Origin: Pseudoips prasinana
Lineage: Eukaryota > Arthropoda > Insecta > Lepidoptera > Nolidae
NCBI GenBank assembly: GCA_951640165.1
Contig: OX621250.1
Span: forward strand, 14,161,501 to 14,225,500
Length of the DNA stretch: 64,000 bases
Direction of reading: 5' to 3'
A program made the position numbers and the translations under genes. This document shows, piece by piece, positions 1-10,232 of the stretch. Numbering within the stretch: the stretch's first letter is position 1; each line of letters starts with the position of its first letter. The notes beneath the pieces are model-generated. The model did no database searches and was not told the origin of the DNA. It saw nothing but the letters and a program-made list of their open reading frames with translations.

Positions 1-240
1 TGATTCCTTAAATTGTTTCAAGTCCAAAATCTTGAAGTCACTCAAAACTACTGTTAACTCGTCGTAGGTATTTCATTGTTTTATAGCCTAAATAATCTCA
101 AGTGCCGATTATTCGTCTAGATTTGGAGAATGTTGGTTAACCCGTAATTGGCTAGTGTGTAAGTAAAAAAGCTAATTTGTAAAAAAAATAATCATTAGAT
201 ATATATTGTATGCACAAGCAGTGGGTAAACCTGATTTTAA
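1..240 (+). mobile_element. LINE 3' untranslated tail fragment
   Basis: This stretch ends in an A/AAT-rich tail (taaataaaataaaaataaaa) and contains 'gttggttaacc' and 'gtaattgg' words. The same words occur in the last 130 bases of the LINE remnant ending near 36610. I read it as a 5'-truncated insertion of the same Jockey/CR1-like LINE family, with no coding part left. The left edge is cut by the window. Confidence 0.45.
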
Positions 241-849
241 TAAATAAAATAAAAATAAAAGAACCCATTCAATTTAAAACTTCATAAACATTAATGAGAC
301 GTGAATTTCCTTCAAATAACTAGTACTAACGGTAAATATAACCGATATAGTTCCGAACCTACCTCATTATCCACAAACAATTGTCAATGCTAAACAAACG
401 TTTTAAAATAAAATAAAGCGTTAGACAACCTCAAATACATGTTGTGTAATTTGAATGGCTAATTTCAACTGTCTCACGAGATGTTGGCCAGACTGTACGT
501 GGTCATTATCTTGTGTTTACTTGTACAACGGAAGGTCGGATTGAATTGCAAGTATCATATCGAGCTTAAGGTTATTGAAACGCCACGCAAATGCATCTCA
601 ATCTAAGATTATAATATATTTAATTGCATGTTAGTTTATACAGTTCAGTACGTTATTAGTGACCTCTGTCTGTTTTGGTAGTTTAGAAGCTTTATTAGAT
701 CAAGGTAACCAAAACAAATGTTCGCATAATTGTTGACAAAACGGGACAAAGCGACATCGCGAACAAGCTTAATAAAGTAAACATAGAAGTTCGTTGTAAA
801 ATAATTATTCTAAACCAAAGGTTACATTTACATTAAATACCTAGTTATT

Positions 850-900
850 AAATTTGAATTTTATAGCATTATTGCGAATAATGCAATAAAATTCAAATTC
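850..900. repeat. short inverted repeat, tiny loop
   Basis: Left arm aatttgaattttatagcatt and right arm aatgcaataaaattcaaatt are reverse complements apart from one position, separated by a few bases. It is a small hairpin with no coding potential, lying just before a tRNA-like repeat. Confidence 0.6.
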
Positions 901-927
901 AATTCAAATGCAAAGCTTAAATCTAAT

Positions 928-1140
928 CTCAAAAATGGGAAATCATAAATTTAATCGCCCGGCGGGTCTCGAACCAGCACCATCTACCAATCCGGGGTAG
1001 GCGCTCTGAGTTAAGCTACGAACAATACACACTGTCAGATCAAATTTAGGATTCCTAACACCCTTCCGGAGGATGTAGGTATTATCCATCGGCCGCCGCC
1101 GCCGGACGATTAAATTTATTATTTCCCATTTTTGAGACCT
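928..1140 (-). mobile_element. tRNA-related SINE-like element with inverted ends
   Basis: On the - strand a tRNA-like core carries an A-box-like segment (tagcttaactcagagcgcc) and a B box (ggttcgagacc) spaced as in tRNA genes. The core is bounded on both sides by inverted copies of a segment containing 'aaatgggaaatcataaattt' plus a gccggacgatt-like block. A second copy of the core lies at 51062-51235, but there only one of the two ends is seen. It could be a SINE that inserted beside an inverted partner, or a tRNA-bearing foldback element. Confidence 0.55.
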
Positions 1141-1375
1141 ATATAAAATTCTATGAGTGTTGCTGTGAAAATTGGTTGTTCATAATCGATATTTTAACAA
1201 GGTAATCATACACAAATAGGCAATCCTACAATACTCAAGTATGTTTGCAATGTCGCCGCCGCGCGCCGCGTCATCGTTGATGACCCGTTGCGATCGACAT
1301 TTTTACGAAATTAATTTAATACTAGTTTCAAACATTTTGCTGTGATCTAACAACAGACCGTTTTGAATATTTAGA

Positions 1376-1474
1376 TGTTTTGGAAATGATTTTATTGTAT
1401 TAAATGTAGTACCTACAAATAATAAACACTGGCAATTTGTAGTACAACTAATACAATAAAATCATTTCCAAACC
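1376..1474. repeat. inverted repeat (foldback), about 25-bp arms
   Basis: Arms ttttggaaatgattttattg and caataaaatcatttccaaaa-like sequence flank a spacer of about 46 bases that holds no gene. The arms are close to perfect. It is either a small MITE or an inverted duplication. Confidence 0.6.
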
Positions 1475-1479
1475 TAAAA

Positions 1480-2760
1480 ATTGGTTGATTTACCGACGGG
1501 GATAAACTAAAAATCTGGAATAAGATACTAGCAAATGATCTGGTGAATTAAGTTTTAGAAAAAATATATAAGTCACCAAAAACCATTTTAGGGCCTTATT
1601 TTATATCGACCCAGTAATTTGCTCTGATTCATTTATTACGTAAACTATAATAATTCTTGTGTAATTTTTGATCTTGTCTGTTTCTGTGCCTTTTGGATAA
1701 AAATAATAGATAATAACTACTTATATAATACTTTTCATACCTAACACAATACAGTTGTGACCAAAACTATAAAACTTGTAGAAATGAGCATTCTTCGCTT
1801 TATTCAATCAACGGAAAATTTTGACATTTGGCATAATTAATAAATTTATAGGTAACATATACCTAGTAGAACTCAAACACGCTTCATCAGTATAATATTT
1901 GATATAGGTACATACTCGTATGTCGTAGTCACAGTATAATACTCTTTAGTATTTTAAGAATGCTAATTTATCGGTATCTTTGAAAGCTTCTTAATAATAA
2001 TAAGTTTATCTTGAAATGCAAGGCAATAACCTACTTCCTTATAGCCATTTCCGACTTATATGTTTAACAGTCATCATGCGAACTTCAACACAGACGAGAT
2101 GACGCATGCGCTATAATCATTTCCAGTTTATCATCACTGTCCGATGGTTTCGGTGCGGCATTTTTTGCTACTACTTTCTCTCTAGCTTTCACCGCAGCCA
2201 ATGGACATTCGGGTATATTTGACATAAGATTCCAACGAACAAGTGGATTAACGGTTGATTGTTATTCCGGTTTTGTACAAAGTTTGTTTAAGAAATCAAT
2301 TTTAAAAATGTTATTGATGTCAGGATTAGGTTTTTAATTGCGTTATTCTTAGCTAAAGCTTTAGTGAATTTCCGTTAACTGAATCATGCCTAAAAAGTTA
2401 TTTATTGGAACACAGTTATTCTAGGCACAAAAACAGTCTCGAATATTGAGGTTTTTGACGCAAAAAAGTTGTTGGTTTTTAGCAGAATGTATATTTGATC
2501 ATATTTTTATAGCAATAATATTTTTAATTACATTGAGCGGAGCTTAGAAAACACACGTAGGTGGGTACAATGCCCAGCATGATTTTATGTTAATATAAAT
2601 ATTATTCGTGACATGACAACGGTAATGGAATAATATATTATGTTAATTTCATATTTCTACTGTCACAACTTTTCACAGATCGAGAACACTGGAAATATTA
2701 GGCTACTAGAAAAATTATTATATAACTAGTATTTAGTTAACTACAGTTTCTTTTTATATT
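1480..2760. other. no gene recognised
   Basis: AT-rich sequence with stop codons in all frames. I see no family-level protein similarity, tRNA-like core or long repeat. One TATA-poor stretch with scattered CpGs near 2100-2200 is too weak to call. Confidence 0.5.
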
Positions 2761-2764
2761 AAAA

Positions 2765-2892
2765 TTTGACTGGCACTGGTCTAGTAGTTAGTGATCCTGA
2801 CTGCTAAGCCACAGGTCGTGGATTTGTTTCCCACTCAGGACAAATCTTTGTGTGTTGAGCACGATTATTTGTTGTGTGTCTGGTTGTATGTA
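2765..2892 (+). mobile_element. tRNA-derived SINE, family C, 5' part
   Basis: The head reads ggtctagtagttagtgatcc ... aagccacaggtcgtggattt, a tRNA-like A box followed by a diverged B-box region. It continues into 'caggacaaatctttgtgtg', the body shared with full copies at 45189-45438 and (opposite strand) 10850-11106. It is interrupted by the next repeat at 2893. Confidence 0.7.
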
Positions 2893-3082
2893 TAACTAGC
2901 TGTGCCCCGTGGTTTTACCCGCGATAAACTTTATAAATTATAGCCTATGTGTTAATCCCGGGTGTCCTCTAAACTTCATACCAAATTGTATTAAAATCGC
3001 TCCAGCCATTTAGATGTGAAGAAGTACCGAACATACACACTCACACAGTCACAAACTTGCCTTTATAATATTAATGTGATAT
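2893..3082 (+). repeat. dispersed repeat I ('ctgtgccccgcggttttacc')
   Basis: It begins near 'agctgtgccccgtggttttacc', passes through 'ccaaattgtattaaaatcgc', and ends with 'tttataatattaatgtgat'. Other + strand copies lie at 11166, 14023, 27305, 41517 and 60341, and - strand copies at 32455, 34695 and 38835. There is no ORF. It resembles the short non-autonomous or tail-only repeats that are very common in Lepidoptera; class not determined. Confidence 0.7.
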
Positions 3083-3164
3083 GTACATATTTTGAAATAG
3101 ATAAGTAGGTTTATTAGTTGTCTGGTTACTATAGTACAGGATCTGCCTATTTGGAAACAGATGC

Positions 3165-3398
3165 AGGTGTGCAGCCTAGTTGGTAGTGCTTCTGCCTACG
3201 AAGCTGGTGGTCCTGGGTTCGAATCCCGGTAAGTGCAAATATTTGTGTGATGAGCACGAATATTTGTTTCTGAGTCATGGATGTTTTCTACGTATATAAG
3301 TATTTATCTATCTATATAAGTATGTATATCGTCGCCTGGTACCCATAGTACAAGCTTTGCTTAATTTGGGGCTAGGATGATCTGTGTGACATTGTCCC
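3165..3398 (+). mobile_element. tRNA-derived SINE, family A
   Basis: A tRNA-like head (agcctagttggtagtgcttc, then B box gggttcgaatcccgg) is followed by a shared body (gtgatgagcacgaatatttg, tatcgtcgcctggtacccat, ggggctaggatgatctgtgt). Matching copies lie at 7483-7732, 23480-23735 and, on the other strand, 56978-57216. The A and B boxes would be the internal Pol III promoter. It ends in a TA-rich run. Confidence 0.85.
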
Positions 3399-3399
3399 T

Positions 3400-3460
3400 A
3401 TATAGTATATAAATATATATATATATATATATATAAATATATATAGTATAGTATATATAA
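3400..3460. repeat. TA-rich microsatellite
   Basis: A run of (ta)n broken by 'aatatatatagtat' follows directly on the 3' end of the SINE at 3165-3398, as is usual for SINE tails. Confidence 0.8.
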
Positions 3461-4140
3461 TTAAATTTTTCTATATCTGAATTAACGCTAGTAGCACGCA
3501 CAAGCCCAAGAGGTTTTTGTGTTACTATTATTGTTTCTATTTATAATATGTATCTTTTGTGTTTGGTAATTAATATAAAAAAAAAATTAAAACTGAAAAC
3601 GCTTCGCCTAAAATAGACTCATAACTAAATGGATTATTGATAAAAAAAATTAATTGATCATTCAACAGGTGATTTATGTATGAATTAACTGACTTAATTT
3701 ATCTTTTTTGACTTGATTATCTTGATGTATATATACAACTGCAATGATTTTTGCGACGTATAATTCTCCACGGGCAATTCTCCCACGAAACAATGAAATA
3801 ATGGACCGCGAAATCTCTTAAACTGGTTTCGTTTCACCTAAACACGTCATAAACATTTCTCAAGATAGTTGTACTAAAGAATTTCGATACAAGTAAAACG
3901 ATATTGCAATGCTTCAATTTACTCGGCAAAGTGAAAATTATATACAAGCACGTTTTAACATTTATAATTCAAGTAATTCATATATAATGTCCCCCTGGTC
4001 TTTTGGCGTTGGCGTTCAGTATGGAGACATCATAGTGCACACACGTGGGTGCACTTTCTATTCCATCAGTCTCATTATTCGATGGAACGGGACAGACGGG
4101 AAAAAGGTCAGGTGCAGGAATGGCGGTTTTAAGATTTTTT

Positions 4141-4388
4141 TAATATCCTGGGACATTAATTACACACAGCCACCAAGCTAAGCAGAGCTTGTACTGTGGA
4201 AACTAGATAACTGATAAACGACATATACTACTTTTCTTTTGTAAATATATACTTATATAGATAAATTACACTCAGACTCAGGACAAACAGATATGTTCAT
4301 GCACACAAATATCTGTCTGGGTGGGAATCGAACCCACGACCTCCGGCATGTAAAGCAAACATTTGCCAACTACGCCAACAGGCCCGTA
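4141..4388 (-). mobile_element. tRNA-derived SINE, family C
   Basis: In + orientation it reads tail to head: cctgggacattaattacaca, then agcagagcttgtactgtgga, then a reversed B box (gggaatcgaacccacgacct) and A box near 'ccaactacgccaacaggccc'. It is nearly identical in layout to the copy at 10850-11106. It encodes nothing. Confidence 0.8.
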
Positions 4389-4650
4389 AAATATAGGAGT
4401 AGTGAGTGACCCTAGATACCTTCCAACGAGTCTTAGACAAGTAGTTATGCAGTTGTATTTGTGGTTTATAGACCGGGCGGCCTTCTGAGGACGTTTCTCA
4501 ACCGCGCACGCGACGAAATGGAATGACGTGCGTAACGGAAAGACGCACCTACGAGTATGTACCTGCTTACACCATACATACGTCGTCAATTTTATATATG
4601 ATTCTTATACTAAAATACACAGTAGCTACATAAATAGTAGACGTTACTTT

Positions 4651-4765
4651 ATCATAATCATCATCATATCAGCTGAAAGTCCACTGCTGGACAAAGGCCA
4701 CCCCCAAGGGTCTCCACAATAGCCGGTCCTGCGCTGCCCACATCCAGCGGCTTCCCGCGACCGTT
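4651..4765 (+). mobile_element. LINE-tail-like repeat G, fragment
   Basis: Holds 'catcatcatatcagctgaaa', 'gtccactgctggacaaaggc' and a downstream block rich in 'cagcggcttcccgcgacc'. The 'ccactgctggaca' block recurs at 7733, 13751 and, inverted, 8050, 30566 and 40265. In Lepidoptera such blocks usually are 3' ends of LINEs. Only the end is present. Confidence 0.55.
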
Positions 4766-5079
4766 GCAAGACGTTACTTACGAAGTATTTCACATCAACA
4801 TGCAAAATATACAAAAAAGATTAACTTTCCATACAAAAATAACGATCAGCTGATAAATTTTTCGTATTTAACAAACTGGTTTTCTTTAATTTGGTCAACT
4901 TTATAGGTAGATAGCGCTCCTTAAATTTCTCCCACTTTTATGTGACGCCTTGTAAGTACATTAATACTATAGAATCTTATTAACCGGCTTCAACAAATAA
5001 GGAGGTTCTCAGTTCGACTGTATCTTTTATGTTTTATTTCCTCATAACTTTTTGATATTGTCCACTGATGTATATGCAG

Positions 5080-5362
5080 CAGATGCCATTATTGAACTTT
5101 CGTGTCGATAATATGTGCCACTTAACGTATTACGTATATTCTATCAATATTGGCACAAAAATAAAAATGTGATTTGCAAACATTCAGCGTATCTAATGCC
5201 CTTAACCGAGGTCGAAAAATCCTGTGTAAACATAATTTTTCTAGGGTATAATTTTGCATGTAATTTGGTCAATATTAGTTTTACTGAAAAGTGCAACGAT
5301 ACACGTTCGCGATTTAATATTTGCAATCATTATTTTCTAGATATATTCCTTGTATCTAGAGC
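5080..5362 (+). repeat. dispersed repeat K, copy 1
   Basis: About 280 bp shared, in the same orientation, with 9784-10068. Identical words include 'caaacattcagcgtatctaa', 'tgcccttaaccgaggtcgaa' and 'gttcgcgattta'. An 85-residue open frame at 5115-5372 is not conserved in the other copy, which has frame shifts and stops, so it is not called as a gene. Class unknown. Confidence 0.7.
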
Positions 5363-5417
5363 ACTAGCGTAAAATAGAAAAAAATACATTTGACATGTAT
5401 ATTTTAACGGCAAATTC

Positions 5418-5515
5418 GACTGCATGTGGAGTGCAGCCTCACTTCGGCTCACTCGTGTTTTGGATTCGATCCCGCTCTGCAGAACTATTTGTGTGACCCA
5501 TATACCCATTGTGCG
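5418..5515 (+). mobile_element. degenerate tRNA-derived SINE, family B head
   Basis: 'gactgcatgtgga' then a diverged B box 'ttggattcgatcccgc' then 'gaactatttgtgtgaccc' match the head and body start of the family B copies at 44959 and 63800. The A-box side is badly decayed. Confidence 0.5.
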
Positions 5516-5892
5516 CCTTGGTTTGTATTATGTTCGTGATCTGCGTGTTTACAATTGCGTTCGTGAATTGCGTGTTAGTAGACTAATTTCCTATTACAGA
5601 AGCGGATTAACAATGAAATAGGAGCAACGGGCGACGCCATCTTTATGGTTTTTGGCACGAGTTTAAATACAAGAATTATTGTTTAACTGTTTCAAAGATA
5701 CATCGAATCTAAATTATAAGACTTATCACAATTATATTAATAGATTTCGTGTGTAGTATAAATATTAATATAATTACGACTGTACTCACGGACCCATCGG
5801 AGGTTATTATTAAGGCTTAATCATCGACGAAAAAACTTATCCTATGAAGTTTGCACCCTGTAGAAGTGTTAAATCCATTACTTATAACTGCA

Positions 5893-6175
5893 TACGGCTG
5901 CTTTGTTGGTAGCGTGTTCAACCGCAGATATTGAGATACAGGGTTCAAATCCTGGGTCAGCTCAAAAAGTGTTACTGTAAATTTTTCTACCAAGCAGTCC
6001 AGAGTCAGGCGGTTAGCGATCTTCCACCCCTTGAAAAGTACGTGAAGTCGTCGATCCTGCACCTGACCACTCTCCGGCCGTATCGTCTTACTCGTCCCAT
6101 CAGATCAGTAGAGTAAGGGGATAGAGAGTGCACCTGCGTTTGCGCACTCACTTGGTCACTGTAATATCTCCCGTA
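5893..6175 (+). mobile_element. tRNA-related SINE, family D
   Basis: The head 'gttggtagcgtgttcaaccg' and B box 'gggttcaaatcctgggtc' are followed by a body containing 'ctgaccactctccggccgta', 'cgtctta' and 'ggggatagagagtgcacctg'. Reversed copies of the head and B box lie at 14620-14800, 21110-21418 and 33303-33505. Non-coding. Confidence 0.65.
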
Positions 6176-6509
6176 AAAACATGGCAGCATACATTAAGAC
6201 TGGCTGCCATATCCAAATTTTGACCCGGAACCCATTATTGTTATTAATTGCAATTACATTGCATCATCAATTTGGTATAATTGCATGATTGGAGAATTTT
6301 ATCGTTATTATACATAGGATATTTCACACAGCTGTACCTTAAAAAAAACCTAGAGCGACAGTTGTACAAAACTTCCCTTACAACCTACCCTCTGATGCAT
6401 CTTCACGTCAGTAACCATCTTGGAAAGAGTTTCAAAGGGGGTCGCGGGTTTTATAGGTTTTAGTATTTAAGCCTTATTAACTTGGCTCTACTCTATCTCT
6501 TTTTATTCA

Positions 6510-6660
6510 GGCTTGTGACCCCACTCGCGCCTAAAGTCCGGTAATTCAGTGAAAGCCTAACTAAGCTTACTAGATGGCTTGTGACCCCACTCGCGTCTAA
6601 ATGTGATGGAGTGTAAGCCTAATTAATCTCAGTTGCTTACATTTTAAAACGTAAGCAACT
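6510..6660 (+). repeat. 66-bp tandem duplication plus hairpin
   Basis: 'gcttgtgaccccactcgcg' occurs at 6511 and again at 6577, each followed by a diverged 'ctaaa...agcctaa' stretch. This makes two imperfect copies of a 66-bp unit. Right after it lies a perfect small hairpin, gttgctta ... taagcaac (6632-6659). No coding potential. Confidence 0.6.
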
Positions 6661-6924
6661 GTGATGTTAGTATATTGTCGACGTAGAAAAGTAGATCTAT
6701 ATGCCACAACACAGTCACTCATTATACTATAAACGAATTTAAATTAGTCGTGGTCGTTTCTACGCTACGCTCCTTATAGAATATCTCACACAGCGTTAAT
6801 TCCACGGAGTAAAATAGTAACGTACATACATATTATGTTTTAAAAAACATATGACTTCCACCTCTTTTTATAGCAATCGATTGGAACAAAATTCTCTCGA
6901 AATCATTCTCTATTTAAAAACAAC

Positions 6925-7125
6925 AGGAATCATGAAAACTCATGTCTATTTCCCAGAGACAAGGGATTCCAATTTGTCGCGCTCTTTGCACACCTCTTTT
7001 GCGTCGTTTACTGTCATTATATCCTTTATACGTACTCGCCGGTTTAGGCCTACTTTTGACCTGGCCTTTCTTGAGAACGTCTCCGTTTTGGTCAAATAGT
7101 TTTCCCCTTCCGGTTATACTATGAA
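6925..7125 (-). pseudogene. LINE reverse-transcriptase ORF, decayed C-terminal end
   Basis: On the - strand, two frames joined by a shift give a stretch around 'DIMTVNDAKEVCKERDKLES'. It matches the better preserved copy at 61198-61407 ([20 protein letters not shown]). This Lys/Arg/Asp-rich end is typical of the last part of some lepidopteran LINE ORF2 proteins. No catalytic domain remains and the frame is broken. Confidence 0.65.
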
Positions 7126-7482
7126 AACCAGTTCACAAATAACGGTAAAATCGCATTACATACAAAATAAAAATTCAAATTGGAAACTTCCTCCCTTTTG
7201 ATGTCGGCTATTAATTAACGTGATATTTTACGACCTAAAACCGTGTTGTCGCTGCGCATGACACTTGTGCATATTATACAACATTTGTTACTTAGCGCTA
7301 GGAATTAGGTATTTAGTACACGAGAAACTACTTACAACGCAGAATATTAGTTCAACGTTGCGTCTTTCTTGATGAGCAGTCAGCAGATTTTTGTTGTTAT
7401 ATGAAAGACATCGTTACGTATACTAAAGTGAGATAAGTAAAACGTGTAAACTTTGTCTTTGGATGTATTTATTTTGACGGTC

Positions 7483-7732
7483 ACCGTAGCCTAGTTGGTA
7501 GTGCTCCTGCCTACGAAGCTGGTGGTCCTGGGTTCGAATCCCGGTAAGTGCAAATATTTGTGTGATGAGCACGAATATTTGTTTCTGAGTCATGGATGTT
7601 TTCTATGTATATAAGTATTTATCTATCTATATAAGTATGTATATCGTCGCCTGGTACCCATAGTACAAGCTTTGCTTAGTTTGGGGCTAGGATGATCTGT
7701 GTGACATTGTCCAAGATATTATTATTATTATT
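7483..7732 (+). mobile_element. tRNA-derived SINE, family A, full copy
   Basis: The cleanest family A copy here: A box (tagcctagttggtagtgctc), B box (gggttcgaatcccgg), body with two 'aagtattta/aagtatgtat' segments, 'ggggctaggatgatctgtgt', and an ATT-repeat tail (attattattattattt). It joins directly to the LINE-tail repeat G at 7733. Confidence 0.9.
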
Positions 7733-7950
7733 TCATCATCATCATAACAGCTGTAAGATGTCCACTGCTGGACAATAGCCTCCCCCAAGAATAATCTTAG
7801 AAAGATATGCCATGATCGCTACGCTTGGCAGACGGGTTGGCGATCGCAGTGAGATAGTCATAGTACTCAGAAAGACGCTGCTGCCCGCCCTCTGGTAGAT
7901 ATTCCCTAGGGTCGACTTCTACGCCCCCTACGGGGTGAGATGGGGTGATG
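7733..7950 (+). mobile_element. LINE-tail-like repeat G
   Basis: From 'catcatcatcataacagctg' and 'gtccactgctggaca' through 'cgggttggcgatcgcagtga' and 'ctctggtagatattccctag' to 'acgccccctacggggtgaga'. An inverted copy follows at 8050-8245, only 100 bp away, so the pair forms a large foldback. Other copies are at 13751, 40265 (-) and 63033 (-). It resembles 3' ends of lepidopteran LINEs; no ORF. Confidence 0.7.
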
Positions 7951-8049
7951 ATAGTTGGAAGTATTTATTTTCATGTATTTAAGAAATCCAGTCCAGACTT
8001 CAACGCATTTGTAGTTGTTTTATCGAATTTAAATTAATTGACATAGAAT

Positions 8050-8245
8050 ATCATCACCCCATATCATCACATGGGGGGCGTAGAAATCTAGGGAGCTACC
8101 AGAGAACGGGCAGCTGCGTTTTTCTGTGAACTATGACCATCAAACTCCGTTCGCCAAGCGTGGCGATTATGGCATATCCCCCCATTCTTTGTGGAGGCTT
8201 TTGTCCAGCAGTGGACGTACTTTAGCTGACATGATGATGAAATTT
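8050..8245 (-). mobile_element. LINE-tail-like repeat G, inverted copy
   Basis: Reads 'atcatcaccccat', 'gggggcgtagaaatc', 'cgccaagcgtggcgattatg', 'ttttgtccagcagtggacgt' and 'gctgacatgatgatga', the reverse complement of the 7733-7950 copy. The short open frame here (8126-8308) is incidental. Confidence 0.7.
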
Positions 8246-8370
8246 AATGACAGCACTCATAATAATGTGAATCAGTTACTTTGTGAGATTATTGTTCCAA
8301 AGTATTAATCTCGCGAAATTATCGATGAATGACTCTTTAAAAATAAATATCTATGTACAATTAAAAAATA

Positions 8371-8560
8371 CTGCCATCTGATCCCAAACTAGGCAGAGCC
8401 TGTACTAGATCAACCAGACAACTGATAAACATACTTATATATTTCTAAATACATATTACTATCGCTAAATTACACCTAGACACAGACCAAATTATCGTGC
8501 TCATCACACATAGTTTTGTCCAGGGTCGGGATCGAACCCACGAACTCTGGCTTACGCTCG
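8371..8560 (-). mobile_element. tRNA-derived SINE, family C, diverged
   Basis: Reverse-oriented copy: 'tgccatctgatcccaaacta', 'acagaccaaattatcgtgct', reversed B box 'cgggatcgaacccacgaact'. Internal deletions separate it from the copies at 4141 and 10850. Confidence 0.7.
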
Positions 8561-8746
8561 CCTCTATTATCCGGTGAAGCAGTGAAAGCCTCCTCCAAGG
8601 CTAACTGTAAACATCATGTAACATTAACACTTAATAGTCCTCTTAAAAAGTTTTAGTAATAAATTTATTTAAGCGCGGCTATGAGTTAGGTATATTTAAG
8701 CATCTTCACGGTTTCAAACCGGCGTCCCAACAGAGGTCACCCTGGT

Positions 8747-8796
8747 GGTTGTCATCCATCTAGACTGCAGTTGTGCAGTCTAGATGGATGACAACC
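8747..8796. repeat. perfect hairpin, 23-bp arms, 4-base loop
   Basis: ggttgtcatccatctagact continues to 8769, then a GTTG loop, then its exact reverse complement ending tagatggatgacaacc at 8796. All 23 pairs match. No known element termini or TA target duplication is obvious at its edges. Confidence 0.85.
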
Positions 8797-8802
8797 GTGT
8801 AG

Positions 8803-8935
8803 ATTTTTTTTTATTTAAAGGCAACGCCCGCACTATGGTATCTCATCCCTGTGTCGCGCGCGGGGTACTTTACAAACATATAATTAGACGGACACAAATT
8901 ACATCCAGACTCAGAACAACCATTTATGCTTTAGT
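8803..8935 (-). mobile_element. tRNA-derived SINE, family B, 3' half
   Basis: Contains reversed body words 'caacgcccgcactat', 'cgcggggtactttacaaaca' and 'acggacacaaattacatcca', as in the full copy 44734-44928. The tRNA-like head is missing: it ends at 'cagaacaaccatttatg'. Confidence 0.75.
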
Positions 8936-9196
8936 TTTAACGGTACCTATACAGTAATTACTTTTTATTTCTTTTGTAAGGTGCTCCACAACTCACCAGG
9001 ATGTTCTGATTGGAGGATGCAGGAGGTTTGTTACGCTCACCTAATTAGGTTAATATCTTTGTAATTGTGCGAAAGTCCTGAATTCTTGATAGCAATCGTG
9101 TACTCAATTAAAAAGCAACAATGATGTTGTTAATAACCAACGATATTTAGCAATACCTATATGTTTATTTATAACCAAGTTATACACACGCGTTAT

Positions 9197-9262
9197 AAAA
9201 GCGTCTGCACAATAGTTCAACAATGGCAGACGACAATGTTGAACTATCGTGCAGACGCTTTT
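9197..9262. repeat. inverted repeat, about 26-bp arms
   Basis: aaaagcgtctgcacaatagt pairs with actatcgtgcagacgctttt with a single mismatch across about 26 bases, around a short spacer. Non-coding foldback. Confidence 0.8.
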
Positions 9263-9378
9263 CGTTGGCATGTTCGCAGTTTAAAGGTTTGATTAAAGCA
9301 CTGGATTGGCTAAATGTGTGCATAATACATTTTTTGTACCAACATTGGCAACATTAATTCAATATGTAAGCAATAGAT

Positions 9379-9510
9379 CTGTCAAATTTCCCCAATAGAA
9401 AGTGAACCTTATGCTTATGTGCTAAAGTTGAAAATCTATAAAAGAAATTTGACTGATTGGGGTAGCTGGATGGCCAGCACATCCAGCTACCCCAATCAGT
9501 CAAATTTCTT
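9379..9510. mobile_element. palindromic MITE (CAGACGCC family), rearranged copy
   Basis: Positions 9379-9472 match one end and the middle of the 141-bp MITE (ctgtcaaatttccccaatag, gaaccttatgcttatgtg, gggtagctggatg). From 9473 the sequence folds back: 9480-9510 is the exact reverse complement of 9442-9472, with a 7-base loop. Both arms carry 'gactgatt'/'aatcagtc' where nearly all other copies have 'gacagatt'. The right arm therefore looks copied from the left one. Confidence 0.8.
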
Positions 9511-9783
9511 CTGTCTGTGCAATAGCTTTCTAAGGCTATTGATAAGCATGGATATATTTTAATTGAAATATTGGGTTTACAATTTTCTACAAACAGCCTA
9601 CTTGTTAGCAAATTGTACCCTAATTCATTATTTATAAAATAAATCTATAATCCTAATTAAATAAGTCACGTAAATCTATTGCACAATCTTTCTATTGTTT
9701 ACATTTTTAATTATTATTACTAATATTGGTCCAAAACTGTTGTTATGCACCTTACCTTTAAATTGCGATCGTGTCAACGAAAA

Positions 9784-10068
9784 GCAGACGCCATTATTGA
9801 ACTACCGTGTCGATAAAATGTGCCGTTTAGCGTATTACGTGTATTCTACCAATATTGGCACAAAAAGTAAAATGTGTTTTGCAAACATTCAGCGTATCTA
9901 ATGCCCTTAACCGAGGTCGAAAAATCCTGAGTGAATATAATTTTTTTATAGTATAAATTTACATGCGATTTGGTTAATAATTAGTTTTACTGAAACGTGC
10001 AACGATACGCGTTCGCGATTTAGTATTAGCAATCATCATTTTCTCTATACATTCCTTGTAACGTATAG
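9784..10068 (+). repeat. dispersed repeat K, copy 2
   Basis: Direct copy of 5080-5362, starting 'gcagacgccattattgaact' and ending near 'acattccttgtaacg'. Shared inner words include 'tattggcacaaaaa' and 'tgcccttaaccgaggtcgaa'. No conserved reading frame. Confidence 0.7.
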
Positions 10069-10232
10069 GTACCTACGTCGAGGCTACATCAGTGGATACA
10101 TTTACACTATGAAAATCACCCTTACTTTCAAAGTTATTAGGATACTCATAAAGTGAACATAAGTGGTTCCAAACGTTCTAGTACGAAGTATGTATAGGGA
10201 AAAAAGTTTAGGTATGCGATAAGGAATTTTAT

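Noticed and set aside
7483..7560. Possible tRNA genes at this and the other A/B-box sites
   Set aside because: The A and B boxes are followed by a shared non-tRNA body and A/T-rich tail, the acceptor stems do not pair, and the sequence is multicopy. These are tRNA-derived SINEs.
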